Source of the DNA: Bacteroidota bacterium
GTDB taxonomy: Bacteria > Bacteroidota > Bacteroidia > Flavobacteriales_E > Vicingaceae
Direction of reading: 5' to 3'
Length of the DNA: 33,679 nt
Assembly (NCBI GenBank): GCA_016183805.1
Contig: JACPDX010000006.1
Location: 1-33,679 of the forward strand
Shown here: positions 18,166-25,844 of the stretch, piece after piece
How positions within the stretch are numbered: position 1 is the first letter of the stretch
Layout: each line of letters begins with the position of its first letter
The notes under the pieces: model-generated
Told to the model about the DNA's origin: nothing
Database searches by the model: none
What the model saw: only the letters and a program-made list of their open reading frames with translations
Made by a program: the position numbers and the translations under genes

Positions 18166-18190
18166 AAATACATCATTTTTGTTATAGAAA

Positions 18191-18225
18191 TCTCAAATCT
18201 CAAATCTCAAATCTCAAATCTCAAA
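18191..18225 (+). repeat. Five perfect tandem copies of TCTCAAA just before a start codon
   Basis: The heptamer TCTCAAA is repeated five times without error and ends two bases before the ATG of the symporter gene. It fills the normal ribosome-binding region. Such tracts can change copy number by slippage and alter leader spacing. Confidence 0.95.
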
Positions 18226-18227
18226 CC

Positions 18228-19667
18228 ATGAGTCCATTATTAATAAGTTCTTTTGTATTAGGTTATTTTTTATTGTTGATTCTGGTTTCTTACTTTACCT
18301 CTAAAGGAGCCGATAACGAAACATTTTTCTCAGGTAAAAAACAATCACACTGGTTTTTAGTCGCTTTTGGTATGATTGGAGCTTCACTTTCTGGAGTAAC
18401 TTTTATTTCAATTCCGGGCTGGGTGGGAGCCACTCAGTTTTCATACATGCAAGTGGTGATGGGATATTTTTTCGGATATATTGTTATTGCAACAGTTTTG
18501 ATGCCACTTTATTATAGATTAAATTTAGTATCTATTTATTCCTATTTAAACGAGCGTTTTGGATTCTATTCCTACAAAACAGGCGCTTCATTTTTTATTT
18601 TATCGAGAATAATAGGCTCGGCGTTCAGGTTGTTTTTAGTAGCCAATGTATTACAAATATTAGTATTTAATCAGTGGAATGTGCCGTTTTTTGTTACCGT
18701 TGCTATTACTATATTGTTGATTTGGCTTTATACTTTTAAAGGAGGTATTAAAACAATTGTGTGGACAGATACCTTACAAACTTTATTTATGCTTATCTCG
18801 GTTGGTATTACCATTTATATTATCAGTACAAAATTAGGTTTAGGAATAGGCGATTTGTATCACGAAGTAAAAAGTAGCAAATATTCTCAAGTTTTCTTTT
18901 TTGATGATTGGAACGACAAGCGACATTTTGTAAAACAGTTTTTTAGCGGAATGTTTATTACCATTGTAATGACAGGCTTAGATCAGGACATGATGCAAAA
19001 AAATCTTACTTGTAAAAACATTAACGATGCTAAAAAAAATATGTTCACGTTTAGCATTGTATTGATTTTTGTAAATCTGGCTTTCCTTGTTTTAGGAGCT
19101 TTATTGTTTATTTATGCCGATAAAATAGGTTTGCAAATTCCTGCCCGAACGGACGATTTATTTCCACTAATTGCATCAACACATTTAAATATGTTTGCAG
19201 GAGTATTATTTGTTTTGGGTCTAATTGCAGCAGCTTATTCAAGTGCCGATTCCGCATTAACAGCATTAACAACATCAGTTTGTGTCGATTTTCTTTCGAT
19301 TGACTTAAAAACCAACGATAAAAAAGAAAGCACTAGAAAAAGAGTTCATGTGTTGATTTCTTTTGTGATGTTTATCACCATTCTTTTATTTAGCTTAATA
19401 AGCGATGAAAGCGTAATAAGTTCTGTTTTTAAAGCAGCAGGATATACTTACGGTCCACTATTAGGGCTTTATGCTTTTGGTTTATTTACCAAATTAAATG
19501 TTAAGGATAATTGGGTGCCTTTAATTTGTATAATTTCACCCATTATAAGTTATATTTTAAACATGTATTCAGTCGAATTATTTAATGGTTATCAGTTTAA
19601 TTTTGAGATATTAATTGTAAATGGATTACTAACTTTTGTAGGTTTATTGCTTATTTCTAAAAAATAA
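18228..19667 (+). CDS. Sodium:solute symporter family (SSS) transporter
   Basis: A 479-residue inner-membrane transporter of the SSS family, which couples substrate uptake to Na+ entry. It begins at once with a hydrophobic segment and shows about 12-13 in total. Characteristic stretches are FFSGKKQSHWFLVAFGMIGASLSGVTFISIPGWVG, split here as the SGKK and GASLSGVTFISIPG regions, YYRLNLVSIYSYLNERFG, FKGGIKTIVWTDTLQ, GLDQDMMQKNL and AAAYSSADSALTAL. The substrate could be a sugar, a carboxylate or another small solute; it cannot be decided from sequence. The gene stands alone and is preceded directly by the TCTCAAA tract, which may affect its translation. There is no clear -7 box upstream. Confidence 0.9.
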   Translation: MSPLLISSFVLGYFLLLILVSYFTSKGADNETFFSGKKQSHWFLVAFGMIGASLSGVTFISIPGWVGATQFSYMQVVMGYFFGYIVIATVLMPLYYRLNLVSIYSYLNERFGFYSYKTGASFFILSRIIGSAFRLFLVANVLQILVFNQWNVPFFVTVAITILLIWLYTFKGGIKTIVWTDTLQTLFMLISVGITIYIISTKLGLGIGDLYHEVKSSKYSQVFFFDDWNDKRHFVKQFFSGMFITIVMTGLDQDMMQKNLTCKNINDAKKNMFTFSIVLIFVNLAFLVLGALLFIYADKIGLQIPARTDDLFPLIASTHLNMFAGVLFVLGLIAAAYSSADSALTALTTSVCVDFLSIDLKTNDKKESTRKRVHVLISFVMFITILLFSLISDESVISSVFKAAGYTYGPLLGLYAFGLFTKLNVKDNWVPLICIISPIISYILNMYSVELFNGYQFNFEILIVNGLLTFVGLLLISKK

Positions 19668-19711
19668 TTTTTACAGAATACAATAATTTATATCTTTATC
19701 AAATAATTTTA

Positions 19712-19742
19712 TTGAGATTAAACTAAAATATTTATACTTTTG
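19712..19742 (+). promoter_or_regulatory. Promoter with -33 TTG and -7 TACTTTTG
   Basis: TTG at 19712-19714 and TACTTTTG at 19735-19742 are 20 bases apart, the best Bacteroidetes-type promoter match in the window. The ATG at 19765 is 23 bases after the -7 box. Confidence 0.55.
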
Positions 19743-19764
19743 ACAAAAGCAAATTTTTAATATT

Positions 19765-20664
19765 ATGATTAAAAAATCAAAATTAGCAGTTTCATTATTA
19801 ATTGGGCTGCCAATGATATTCTTAACTTCATGCGGAGGTGAAGATAAAGTAGAAGAAACAAATGATGACATCGTTGAAGAAGTAATCGAAGGATTAAAAA
19901 ACGAAAGTTATTACCAAATTCCATCGCCCGATGAAATGTTTGGATTTATTAAAGAAAGTGGTTTAAAATACAATAAAGCAGTTTTAAACCCCATTCAAAA
20001 CGTAACTTCTTATACCGACCCCAAACAACAAACATTAAATTTTGGTATCTATTCAGCTGATTTAGCTTATACTGCTGCTTTTGAAGAATATCAGGAGTCA
20101 ATTAAATATTTTGGCAGCGTACAAAAATTGGCCGACCAAATTGGTTTGTCATCTGCTTTTGATAAAGCTTTAATCGAAAGGGTTCAAAATAATTTAGATA
20201 ATGCCGACTCTTTAGTAGCTATTACAAATACCTCTTATTTTGCTGTTGTTGAGTATCTAGAACAAAACGAACAAGGTGGTAAATTAGGTTTAGTGGCTTC
20301 TGCCGGATGGTTAGAAACCGTTTATATTGTGTGTAACTCTGCTAGTTATACAAAAAACAAAGCAGCCATTGAACGGTTAGCCGACCAAAAATTAACTTTA
20401 GACAACCTTTTAGCTTATTTAGAAAAATATAAAGCCGAAGCAGATGTTGCAGAAGCTTTAGGATGGTTTACAGAATTAAAAGTTGCTTTTGATGATTTAG
20501 AAGAAAAATCATCAGCTTCTGGTATTTCGTTAAAGAAAAAAGAGGGTGCTAAAAAAATGGTGCTTGGTGGTGGAGAAAACATTAAAATTACCGAAGCACA
20601 GTTTAATGCAATTAAAAATAAAGTAAATGAAATAAGAAACAATATTGTTAAAGCTCAGGCTTAA
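19765..20664 (+). CDS. Lipoprotein of unknown function
   Basis: I do not recognise a characterised family. The 299-residue protein has a lipoprotein signal (LLIGLPMIFLTSC, lipobox LTSC), then an acidic linker (GGEDKVEETNDDIVEEV), typical of surface-exposed or periplasmic lipoproteins of Bacteroidetes. The rest is predicted to be largely helical, rich in Ala, Leu and Glu, with YSADLAYTAAFEEYQESIKYF and LADQIGLSSAFDKALIERVQ, and no catalytic motif stands out. It has a strong promoter candidate. The next gene, also for an exported protein, follows after 53 bases containing a perfect palindrome. The two may act together in the envelope, which is inference from position. Confidence 0.8.
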   Translation: MIKKSKLAVSLLIGLPMIFLTSCGGEDKVEETNDDIVEEVIEGLKNESYYQIPSPDEMFGFIKESGLKYNKAVLNPIQNVTSYTDPKQQTLNFGIYSADLAYTAAFEEYQESIKYFGSVQKLADQIGLSSAFDKALIERVQNNLDNADSLVAITNTSYFAVVEYLEQNEQGGKLGLVASAGWLETVYIVCNSASYTKNKAAIERLADQKLTLDNLLAYLEKYKAEADVAEALGWFTELKVAFDDLEEKSSASGISLKKKEGAKKMVLGGGENIKITEAQFNAIKNKVNEIRNNIVKAQA

Positions 20665-20677
20665 ACTATTGTGTCAA

Positions 20678-20695
20678 TCCCGATAGCTATCGGGA
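20678..20695. repeat. Perfect 18-base palindrome between two envelope-protein genes
   Basis: TCCCGATAGCTATCGGGA reads the same on both strands. It is more G/C-rich than its surroundings and has no following T tract, so it is not a standard terminator. A similar but degraded core (GATAGCTATCGAG) lies near 22496-22508. The pattern is like a small dispersed palindromic repeat. It could also shape mRNA between the two genes or be a protein-binding site. Confidence 0.6.
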
Positions 20696-20717
20696 CAAAA
20701 AATAAAAAATAATAATT

Positions 20718-21362
20718 ATGAAAGGTAAAATAAATATATTTTTAGTTGCTCTATCACTTCTGGTTTTACCAACTATATCAAAAGCTCAATATTGTAATTA
20801 TTTTCATACAGAATTCTGTTCTCCATCAGAAAATGAAATGTATAAACCTAACGGACAATCTAAAAGTGCATTGTTTTCAAAAGGTCAAACATCAGAATTA
20901 AGTGTGATTGTGTACAAAGGTCAGGATTATAGAATATCATTGTGTAACGATGAAAATCTTGGGAGCCAATTAACTTTTAAAGTGTATGAAACCAAAAGAG
21001 TTAAAGTTGAAAAAGTGGTAGAGAAAAAAGAGAAAGAGGATCTTTATGATGCCGATGGTAATCCAACAGGTGAACAAAAAGATGTAATTACTAAAGAGAC
21101 TAGAATAGTAGAAGAAATGCAAAAAGAGTTATTGTATGATAATTCTACCGATAACTATGCTTCTGAACTTGAGTTTACTGTTGAAACAACTAGAAGATTA
21201 ATTTTAGAGATATCAATACCTGATGCTGGTGGTGAAGGAAAAGCTAAAGGAGTATCTCAAGGTAAAGGAAAATTAATGAAATCGAGCGAAATGGGTTGCG
21301 TTGGAATTTTAATCGAACATATGACAACTGCTAAACAAGGATTTTACGGGACAGGTTTTTAA
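20718..21362 (+). CDS. Exported protein of unknown function
   Basis: I do not recognise this 214-residue protein. It has a clear signal peptide (MKGKINIFLVALSLLVLPTI, cleavage probably after KAQ) and a cysteine-containing start to the mature part (YCNYFHTEFCSPS), with two more cysteines later (LCNDE, MGCVGIL). The middle is highly charged, with a run of KVEKVVEKKEKE near residue 95 and a DADGNPTGEQKD turn. The remainder looks like beta strands. The protein may bind or sit at the cell surface, but no enzyme motif is visible. It is probably cotranscribed with the lipoprotein gene before it and is followed by a terminator hairpin. Confidence 0.75.
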   Translation: MKGKINIFLVALSLLVLPTISKAQYCNYFHTEFCSPSENEMYKPNGQSKSALFSKGQTSELSVIVYKGQDYRISLCNDENLGSQLTFKVYETKRVKVEKVVEKKEKEDLYDADGNPTGEQKDVITKETRIVEEMQKELLYDNSTDNYASELEFTVETTRRLILEISIPDAGGEGKAKGVSQGKGKLMKSSEMGCVGILIEHMTTAKQGFYGTGF

Positions 21363-21383
21363 TCCATCAAATAATATTAATTT

Positions 21384-21408
21384 AGCCTCGCTATTGCGGG
21401 GCTTTTTA
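21384..21408 (+). terminator. Terminator after the exported-protein gene
   Basis: AGCCTCGC (21384-21391) pairs with GCGGGGCT (21396-21403), with one G-U pair and a TATT loop, followed by a short T tract. It lies 21 bases before the next start codon. Confidence 0.7.
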
Positions 21409-21428
21409 ATTTATAATAAACAAGGTAA

Positions 21429-22412
21429 ATGCAAGATATAAAACAACTCATCACCAATTCAAAAGGTATTGTAATTACTACTCATAAATCGCCTGATGGA
21501 GATGCTATTGGTTCGTCATTAGGATTATACTTGTTTTTAAAAAAAATAAACAAAAATGTTACCGTAATTGTACCTGATGGATTTCCAACATTTTTAAACT
21601 GGATGTCGAAAGTAGAAGAAATTATTTATTTTGATTCAAACAACGAAAAGGCAAAAGACATCATTCAGAAAAGCGATTTAATATTTTCGTTAGACTACAA
21701 CAGTTTAAAACGAATTGATGAAATGGGTGATTTTATTGCTCAAACAAATTCCTATAAAGTGGTTATCGACCATCATCAAGATCCACAGGATTTTGCTAAT
21801 TATTATTTTGTTGATACCAATTGTTGCTCAACTTCTCAACTGATTTATGAATTTATTGATAAACTGGGTGAATTGGATAAAATGGACAAAGAAATTTCGG
21901 AATGTTTGTATTGTGGTATTATGACTGATACAGGTTCATTCCGATATCCGTCAACCACAGCAAAAACGCATCAAATTATTGCCGAATTTTTAAAATTGGG
22001 TGCTGACGGTGCTAAAATTCATCAGGAAGTTTATGATACGTATTCAGAAAAAAGATTAAGGTTATTGGGTTATGCATTGACCAATAAAATGAAGGTATTT
22101 GAAGAGTTAAATGCAGCATACATTTCTTTGAGTCAGGAAGAATTAAAACAATTTGATTTTAAAAAGGGCGATACCGAAGGTTTGGTCAACTATCCATTAT
22201 CCATAAACGGCATCAAATTTTCGGCATTAATTACCGAAAAAGAAAAAGATATCAGCATGTCGTTCCGTTCAAAAGACGATTGCTATGTAAACGAATTTGC
22301 CAATAAATATTTTAACGGCGGAGGGCATATTTATGCTGCCGGCGGAAAAAGTGATTTAACTTTAGAAGAAACCATACAAAAATTTGAAGAATTAATAAAG
22401 GTTATGGGCTAG
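21429..22412 (+). CDS. DHH-family phosphoesterase (NrnA-like oligoribonuclease / pAp phosphatase)
   Basis: NrnA-type enzymes degrade very short RNA (and often 3'-phosphoadenosine 5'-phosphate) in the cytosol. The 327-residue protein has TTHKSPDGDAIGSSLGL with the first metal-binding aspartates, LIFSLDYNSLKRID, the DHH motif in VVIDHHQDPQDF, GIMTDTGSFRYPST and a C-terminal DHHA1 domain with FANKYFNGGGHIYAAGG. All metal-ligand motifs are present and the length is standard. It is preceded closely by a terminator, so it probably has its own weak promoter. Family members differ in substrate, so the exact activity is inferred. Confidence 0.92.
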   Translation: MQDIKQLITNSKGIVITTHKSPDGDAIGSSLGLYLFLKKINKNVTVIVPDGFPTFLNWMSKVEEIIYFDSNNEKAKDIIQKSDLIFSLDYNSLKRIDEMGDFIAQTNSYKVVIDHHQDPQDFANYYFVDTNCCSTSQLIYEFIDKLGELDKMDKEISECLYCGIMTDTGSFRYPSTTAKTHQIIAEFLKLGADGAKIHQEVYDTYSEKRLRLLGYALTNKMKVFEELNAAYISLSQEELKQFDFKKGDTEGLVNYPLSINGIKFSALITEKEKDISMSFRSKDDCYVNEFANKYFNGGGHIYAAGGKSDLTLEETIQKFEELIKVMG

Positions 22413-22553
22413 GTAACAGGCGTTAGGAACAAGTCAACAAGAAACTAGAAAAGGAACAATAATAAAAACATGGCATTTTAGCAACTCTGCCTCTAGATAG
22501 CTATCGAGTTCGGTTACTAACAAATTGTGTGTAATGCATAAAAACCGAAGCAC

Positions 22554-22596
22554 AAGCAAATTAGTACCTGAAAAAGGTACTAATTTGCTTTTTTTC
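22554..22596 (+). terminator. Strong rho-independent terminator upstream of the lanthipeptide region
   Basis: A perfect 16-bp stem, AAGCAAATTAGTACCT (22554-22569) with AGGTACTAATTTGCTT (22575-22590), has a GAAAA loop and is followed by a T run. It closes the DHH gene transcript and marks the left edge of the accessory region. The stretch 22413-22553 before it holds no gene, only a degraded GATAGCTATCGAG palindrome. Confidence 0.92.
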
Positions 22597-22704
22597 CAAC
22601 GCTCAAAAAAAATGGTAAAACAAATTTTTGAAACAACAAGAATTGAAAAAATAACTTTAATTCTGTTCGTAATATGTAATTTTACCCTGTAATAAGTTTA
22701 AAAC

Positions 22705-23604
22705 ATGATTGAGGTAAAAGATATAAGTTTCTCTTATAAGAAGAATGAACAGATAATTAAAAATGTAACGTTTTCTGTTCCAAAAGGAGCAATTTATGGT
22801 TTTTTAGGTAAAAATGGCTCGGGAAAAACTACTATCATTAGGTTATTATTAGATTTATGTAAGGTTGATAGTGGAAAGATTTATATTAAGGGAGAAGGTA
22901 TAAATCGTAACACAACATATTTATATAAAAACATCGGGACATTGATTGAATCCCCTTCATTGTATAAAAATTTAAGTGGAAAAGAGAATCTTGAACTTTT
23001 TGCCTTATATTATGGAGTTCAAAAAGAAAGGATTAATGATGTTTTAGATATAGTTGGTTTACAAAATTCTTCAACAAAGAAAGTACGGAACTATTCGTTA
23101 GGAATGAAACAACGACTAGGGATAGGACTAAGTATCTTACATGACCCAGAATTGTTGATTTTAGATGAACCATTAAATGGATTAGACCCTCAAGGAATAG
23201 CTGAAATTAGGGCGTTGTTACTTAAATTAAATAAAGAAGAGGGTAAAACAATATTTATCTCAAGTCATTTGTTAGGAGAAATAGAGAATACTTGCTCAGA
23301 TGTAGGAATAATAAACAATGGGGGTATATTATTTGATGGCAAGATTTCCGATTTAAGAAAAAGCCTGATAAATAAGTCTGAATATTTTATGTATTGTGAT
23401 TCTCCTGAAAAGGCATCAACAATGATAAATGATGAATTAAATATCTGTAATAGAGTAGAAAATAATCGATTAATTATTGAGGTCACTAACAAAGAAGAAA
23501 TTCCATATATTGTAAACCTCTTAATCAATAATGATATTAAATTATATGAATTCTCAAAACAAGAAAACAGTCTTGAAACCCTTTTTTTAAAACTTACTAA
23601 ATAA
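22705..23604 (+). CDS. ABC transporter ATP-binding protein, LanF/BcrA-like
   Basis: A 299-residue ATPase subunit of an ABC-2 type exporter. It has Walker A GKNGSGKT (35-42), the signature YSLGMKQR (130-137), Walker B LLILDEP (150-156) and the switch-histidine region IFISSHLL. The C-terminal extension of about 80 residues is typical of the bacitracin-resistance/lantibiotic-immunity group (BcrA, LanF). The next gene, 2 bases on, is its permease. Because the pair heads a lanthipeptide locus, removal of the cell's own peptide from the membrane (immunity) is the likely role, by analogy to LanFEG. It could also be an unrelated drug or lipid exporter. Confidence 0.85.
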   Translation: MIEVKDISFSYKKNEQIIKNVTFSVPKGAIYGFLGKNGSGKTTIIRLLLDLCKVDSGKIYIKGEGINRNTTYLYKNIGTLIESPSLYKNLSGKENLELFALYYGVQKERINDVLDIVGLQNSSTKKVRNYSLGMKQRLGIGLSILHDPELLILDEPLNGLDPQGIAEIRALLLKLNKEEGKTIFISSHLLGEIENTCSDVGIINNGGILFDGKISDLRKSLINKSEYFMYCDSPEKASTMINDELNICNRVENNRLIIEVTNKEEIPYIVNLLINNDIKLYEFSKQENSLETLFLKLTK

Positions 23605-23606
23605 AT

Positions 23607-24386
23607 ATGCTTATTAAATCTTTTTTAGTTGAAATCAAAAAAACCAAGAATTCATTCACTTTATGGTTTACATTGATAGGCTCAGCATTAATACCTTTAG
23701 TATATTTTTTTGTTTATCTTTTTAGGTTTCATAACTTCATTCCAGAATTAAATACTAATCCTTGGGACGATTTAATTAAGACTAACTTTAAAGCTATTGG
23801 ATTTCTTTTATTCCCATTGTTTATTATTATTACTATTGGATTAAATATACAAATCGAGCACACCTCAAACAGTTGGAAAAAGTTGTTTGTGTTGCCTATG
23901 AGAAAGGAATTTTTATTTTTCAGCAAACTACTTTTTTTACTAACTCAGATATTATTCTCATTAATCTTATTTGGCACTTGTGTGATATTCTCAGGATTAA
24001 TATTAGGCATAATACACAAAGAACTCGGTTTTCTTATGTATTCACCTGATTTTTATCATATAGCTAAATTAACATTTCAATTGTATGTGAGTGTTTTTGG
24101 AATTATTTCAATACAATATTTACTAGGTTTATTTTTTGAAAACTTGGTTATCCCTATCTCTATTGGAACATTTCTTAGTATTCTAGGTTTAATAATAGCT
24201 CAAGGTTGGGATAAATCTATTTATTACCCTTATGCTTTCCCTATGATTTTCACCTTAAATATAGATAACCTTGTTAATATTAACCACTGGATGGGAATTT
24301 CCACTTCTGAAATTGTAAGCATTTCAATATTTGTAGTTGTTATTACGTTATCTTTTTTTCTTTTTAAGAAAAAGGCAATAAAATAA
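23607..24386 (+). CDS. ABC-2 type permease, LanE/LanG-like
   Basis: A 259-residue integral membrane protein with about six hydrophobic segments. Visible features are a short charged N-terminus (LLIKSFLVEIKKTKNSFTLW is the amphipathic start), a first segment around residues 20-42, SNSWKKLFVLPMRKEFLFFSK between segments two and three (a cytoplasmic coupling loop typical of ABC-2 permeases), and a final segment near the C-terminus. It starts 2 bases after the ATPase gene, so the two form one transporter. The immunity role is inferred from the locus. The next gene starts within a few bases. Confidence 0.8.
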   Translation: MLIKSFLVEIKKTKNSFTLWFTLIGSALIPLVYFFVYLFRFHNFIPELNTNPWDDLIKTNFKAIGFLLFPLFIIITIGLNIQIEHTSNSWKKLFVLPMRKEFLFFSKLLFLLTQILFSLILFGTCVIFSGLILGIIHKELGFLMYSPDFYHIAKLTFQLYVSVFGIISIQYLLGLFFENLVIPISIGTFLSILGLIIAQGWDKSIYYPYAFPMIFTLNIDNLVNINHWMGISTSEIVSISIFVVVITLSFFLFKKKAIK

Positions 24387-24392
24387 TTGTTT

Positions 24393-24716
24393 ATGTTAGC
24401 AGTATTAATAAGATTTCTAAAAAAAATGAACGTAGTGTTTGTTTTTTATCTGAGCTTCTTTCTTTTATCATCTGTTATTTCTCTTGGATGTTTGTTCTTA
24501 TATTGGATTTTTGGGATAAAAACTTTTTTTATTTTGTTCTGGTTTAAAGTATTCTCTCTTTTTTTGATTTATTATTTTGTAAATATTAGAAAGGAAAATG
24601 AGTATTATTATTATCTTAATTTTGGGGTTTCTAAAACTGTTTTATGGAGTGTCTTATTAATATTTGATTTTATTCTTTTTTTAGTTACAATTATTTTAGT
24701 ACATAACTATAGATGA
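24393..24716 (+). CDS. Small membrane protein paired with an ABC ATPase
   Basis: I do not recognise this 107-residue protein. It is very hydrophobic, with about three membrane segments (roughly residues 11-38, 42-60 and 82-104) and a charged loop RKENEYYYYLNFGVSKT between the last two, which could contact an ATPase. The first ATG is at 24393; a TTG at 24387 would add two residues but is not needed. Its stop overlaps the start of the next ATPase gene (ATGA at 24713-24716), so the two are translated together. Together they may form a second ABC transporter with an unusually small membrane subunit. Role in immunity or export is inference. Confidence 0.72.
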   Translation: MLAVLIRFLKKMNVVFVFYLSFFLLSSVISLGCLFLYWIFGIKTFFILFWFKVFSLFLIYYFVNIRKENEYYYYLNFGVSKTVLWSVLLIFDFILFLVTIILVHNYR

Positions 24717-25375
24717 AACACCAGTTAGATATTGATAGTATAAGATTAGAGTTTCAAAATCGCAAAATTCTATCTGATATTTATGTTAAATCAGAAACAG
24801 GTAAAATAACTGGGCTTTTAGGTCGTAATGGGCAAGGTAAATCATGTCTATTAAAAATAATTTATGGTAGTCTAAAATGTGAGAGTAAATCTACACGTAT
24901 AGACAATAAATCGTTTTTTTCTTTGTACAAAAGACCTGATTTATTAACCTACTTACCTCAAACAAACTTTATTCCTTCCTCAATAAATTTAAAAAAAGTA
25001 TTTTATCATTATGAAATTGATTTTGAACAATTTCATAATGTTTTTCCAGAATTTAAAACAAGATATAAATCCAGTATGTATAAATTTTCGGAAGGACAAA
25101 GAAGATTAATTGAAGTCTTTTTAGCTATAAAAATGAATTCGAAATTCACACTATTAGATGAACCATTTTCCCAATTAATGCCCCTCCATATTGAAAAAGT
25201 GATATCTTTAATTAATATTGAAAAATCAATCAAAGGATTTATAATAACAGACCATTCTTATAGAACTTATATAGACCTTTGTGATTACTTATTTGTTTTA
25301 AAAGATGGAAAGACATACTCAGTAAATAATTTAAAGGAATTGGAGTTATTAGGCTATATAAATCCATCAGAATAA
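24713..25375 (+). CDS. Second ABC transporter ATP-binding protein
   Basis: A 220-residue ABC ATPase with Walker A GRNGQGKS (37-44), Q-loop LPQTNF, a variant signature FSEGQRR (125-131) in place of LSGGQ, Walker B FTLLDEPFSQL and the switch histidine in IITDHSYRTY. The ITDH pattern recalls LptB/LivF-type ATPases more than the BcrA group. It lacks any membrane part, and the only membrane protein coupled to it is the 107-residue protein upstream, with a 4-base overlap. A 205-base gap with the precursor promoter region follows. It probably serves the lanthipeptide system, but no specific task can be read from the sequence. Confidence 0.83.
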   Translation: MKHQLDIDSIRLEFQNRKILSDIYVKSETGKITGLLGRNGQGKSCLLKIIYGSLKCESKSTRIDNKSFFSLYKRPDLLTYLPQTNFIPSSINLKKVFYHYEIDFEQFHNVFPEFKTRYKSSMYKFSEGQRRLIEVFLAIKMNSKFTLLDEPFSQLMPLHIEKVISLINIEKSIKGFIITDHSYRTYIDLCDYLFVLKDGKTYSVNNLKELELLGYINPSE

Positions 25376-25430
25376 ATGTTTATTATACATAATTCACTGT
25401 TCATTACGGTATTTATACATAGCAAAATAG

Positions 25431-25474
25431 GTATGTTTACGTAATTTATTTTTAAACAAAAAGTAAATACATAC
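25431..25474. promoter_or_regulatory. Imperfect inverted repeat upstream of the precursor gene
   Basis: GTATGTTTAC (25431-25440) and AAGTAAATACATAC (25461-25474) are imperfect inverted copies separated by about 20 bases, 107 bases before the precursor start. It could be an operator or an mRNA hairpin controlling lanA. A weak -7-like TACTATTG at 25524-25531 lies closer to the gene. Both are tentative; the AT-rich gap 25376-25580 holds no other clear signal. Confidence 0.25.
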
Positions 25475-25580
25475 ACTAAACAAAAAATATTTTTACATCA
25501 TTTTTTTTATGAAAAATAAATCTTACTATTGTTGCGTTAAATCCTAAAAGGGATATTTATTAATTCAAAAAACTTTAAAA

Positions 25581-25772
25581 ATGAAAAAAGTAAAAAAAGA
25601 AGATAAATTTGAAAAATTTATTGAAAAAGTAGAGATAAATGAAGAATTACTTACTAATGCGAGAGGTGGTCAAGGTAGTGGTTGGATTTTTACAATTAGT
25701 GGAGAATGTTCTCCAACAAACCCACCAACAAATTGTAGAAGATTAAGTACATGGTTAAGTCCATTAGGTTAA
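25581..25772 (+). CDS. lanA: Class II lanthipeptide precursor peptide (LanA)
   Basis: A 63-residue peptide with a charged leader of 30 residues (MKKVKKEDKFEKFIEKVEIN then EELLTNARGG) ending in a double-glycine site (G29-G30), the cleavage signal for C39 peptidases. The predicted core of 33 residues (31-63) has C43 and C52 and nine Ser/Thr (S33, T38, S40, S44, T46, T50, S56, T57, S60), so it can supply dehydrated residues and two thioether rings. It is Pro-rich in the middle (SPTNPPTNC). LanM starts 72 bases later and LanT follows, so the assignment rests on both composition and context. I know no named homologue. The symbol is the generic one. Confidence 0.88.
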   Translation: MKKVKKEDKFEKFIEKVEINEELLTNARGGQGSGWIFTISGECSPTNPPTNCRRLSTWLSPLG

Positions 25773-25796
25773 TATCTTACCCTCTAAAAATTTATT

Positions 25797-25825
25797 ATAG
25801 GCTACTTTTAAAGTAGCCTATTTTA
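25797..25825 (+). terminator. Hairpin with T tract between precursor and synthetase genes
   Basis: A perfect stem ATAGGCTACTT paired with AAGTAGCCTAT (25797-25821) is followed by a short interrupted T tract. It lies between lanA and lanM in a 72-base gap. A leaky terminator here would give more precursor than enzyme transcript. Confidence 0.75.
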
Positions 25826-25844
25826 TTAAATAAGAACATTTAGC

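Noticed and set aside
18191-18225. CRISPR-like array
   Set aside because: The units are 7 bases long with no spacers; it is a simple tandem repeat.
22413-22553. Insertion-sequence remnant at the left edge of the peptide locus
   Set aside because: No transposase fragment, terminal inverted repeats or target duplication could be seen.
25376-25444. A 22-codon frame directly after the second ABC ATPase as a second precursor peptide
   Set aside because: It has no double-glycine site and no cysteine.
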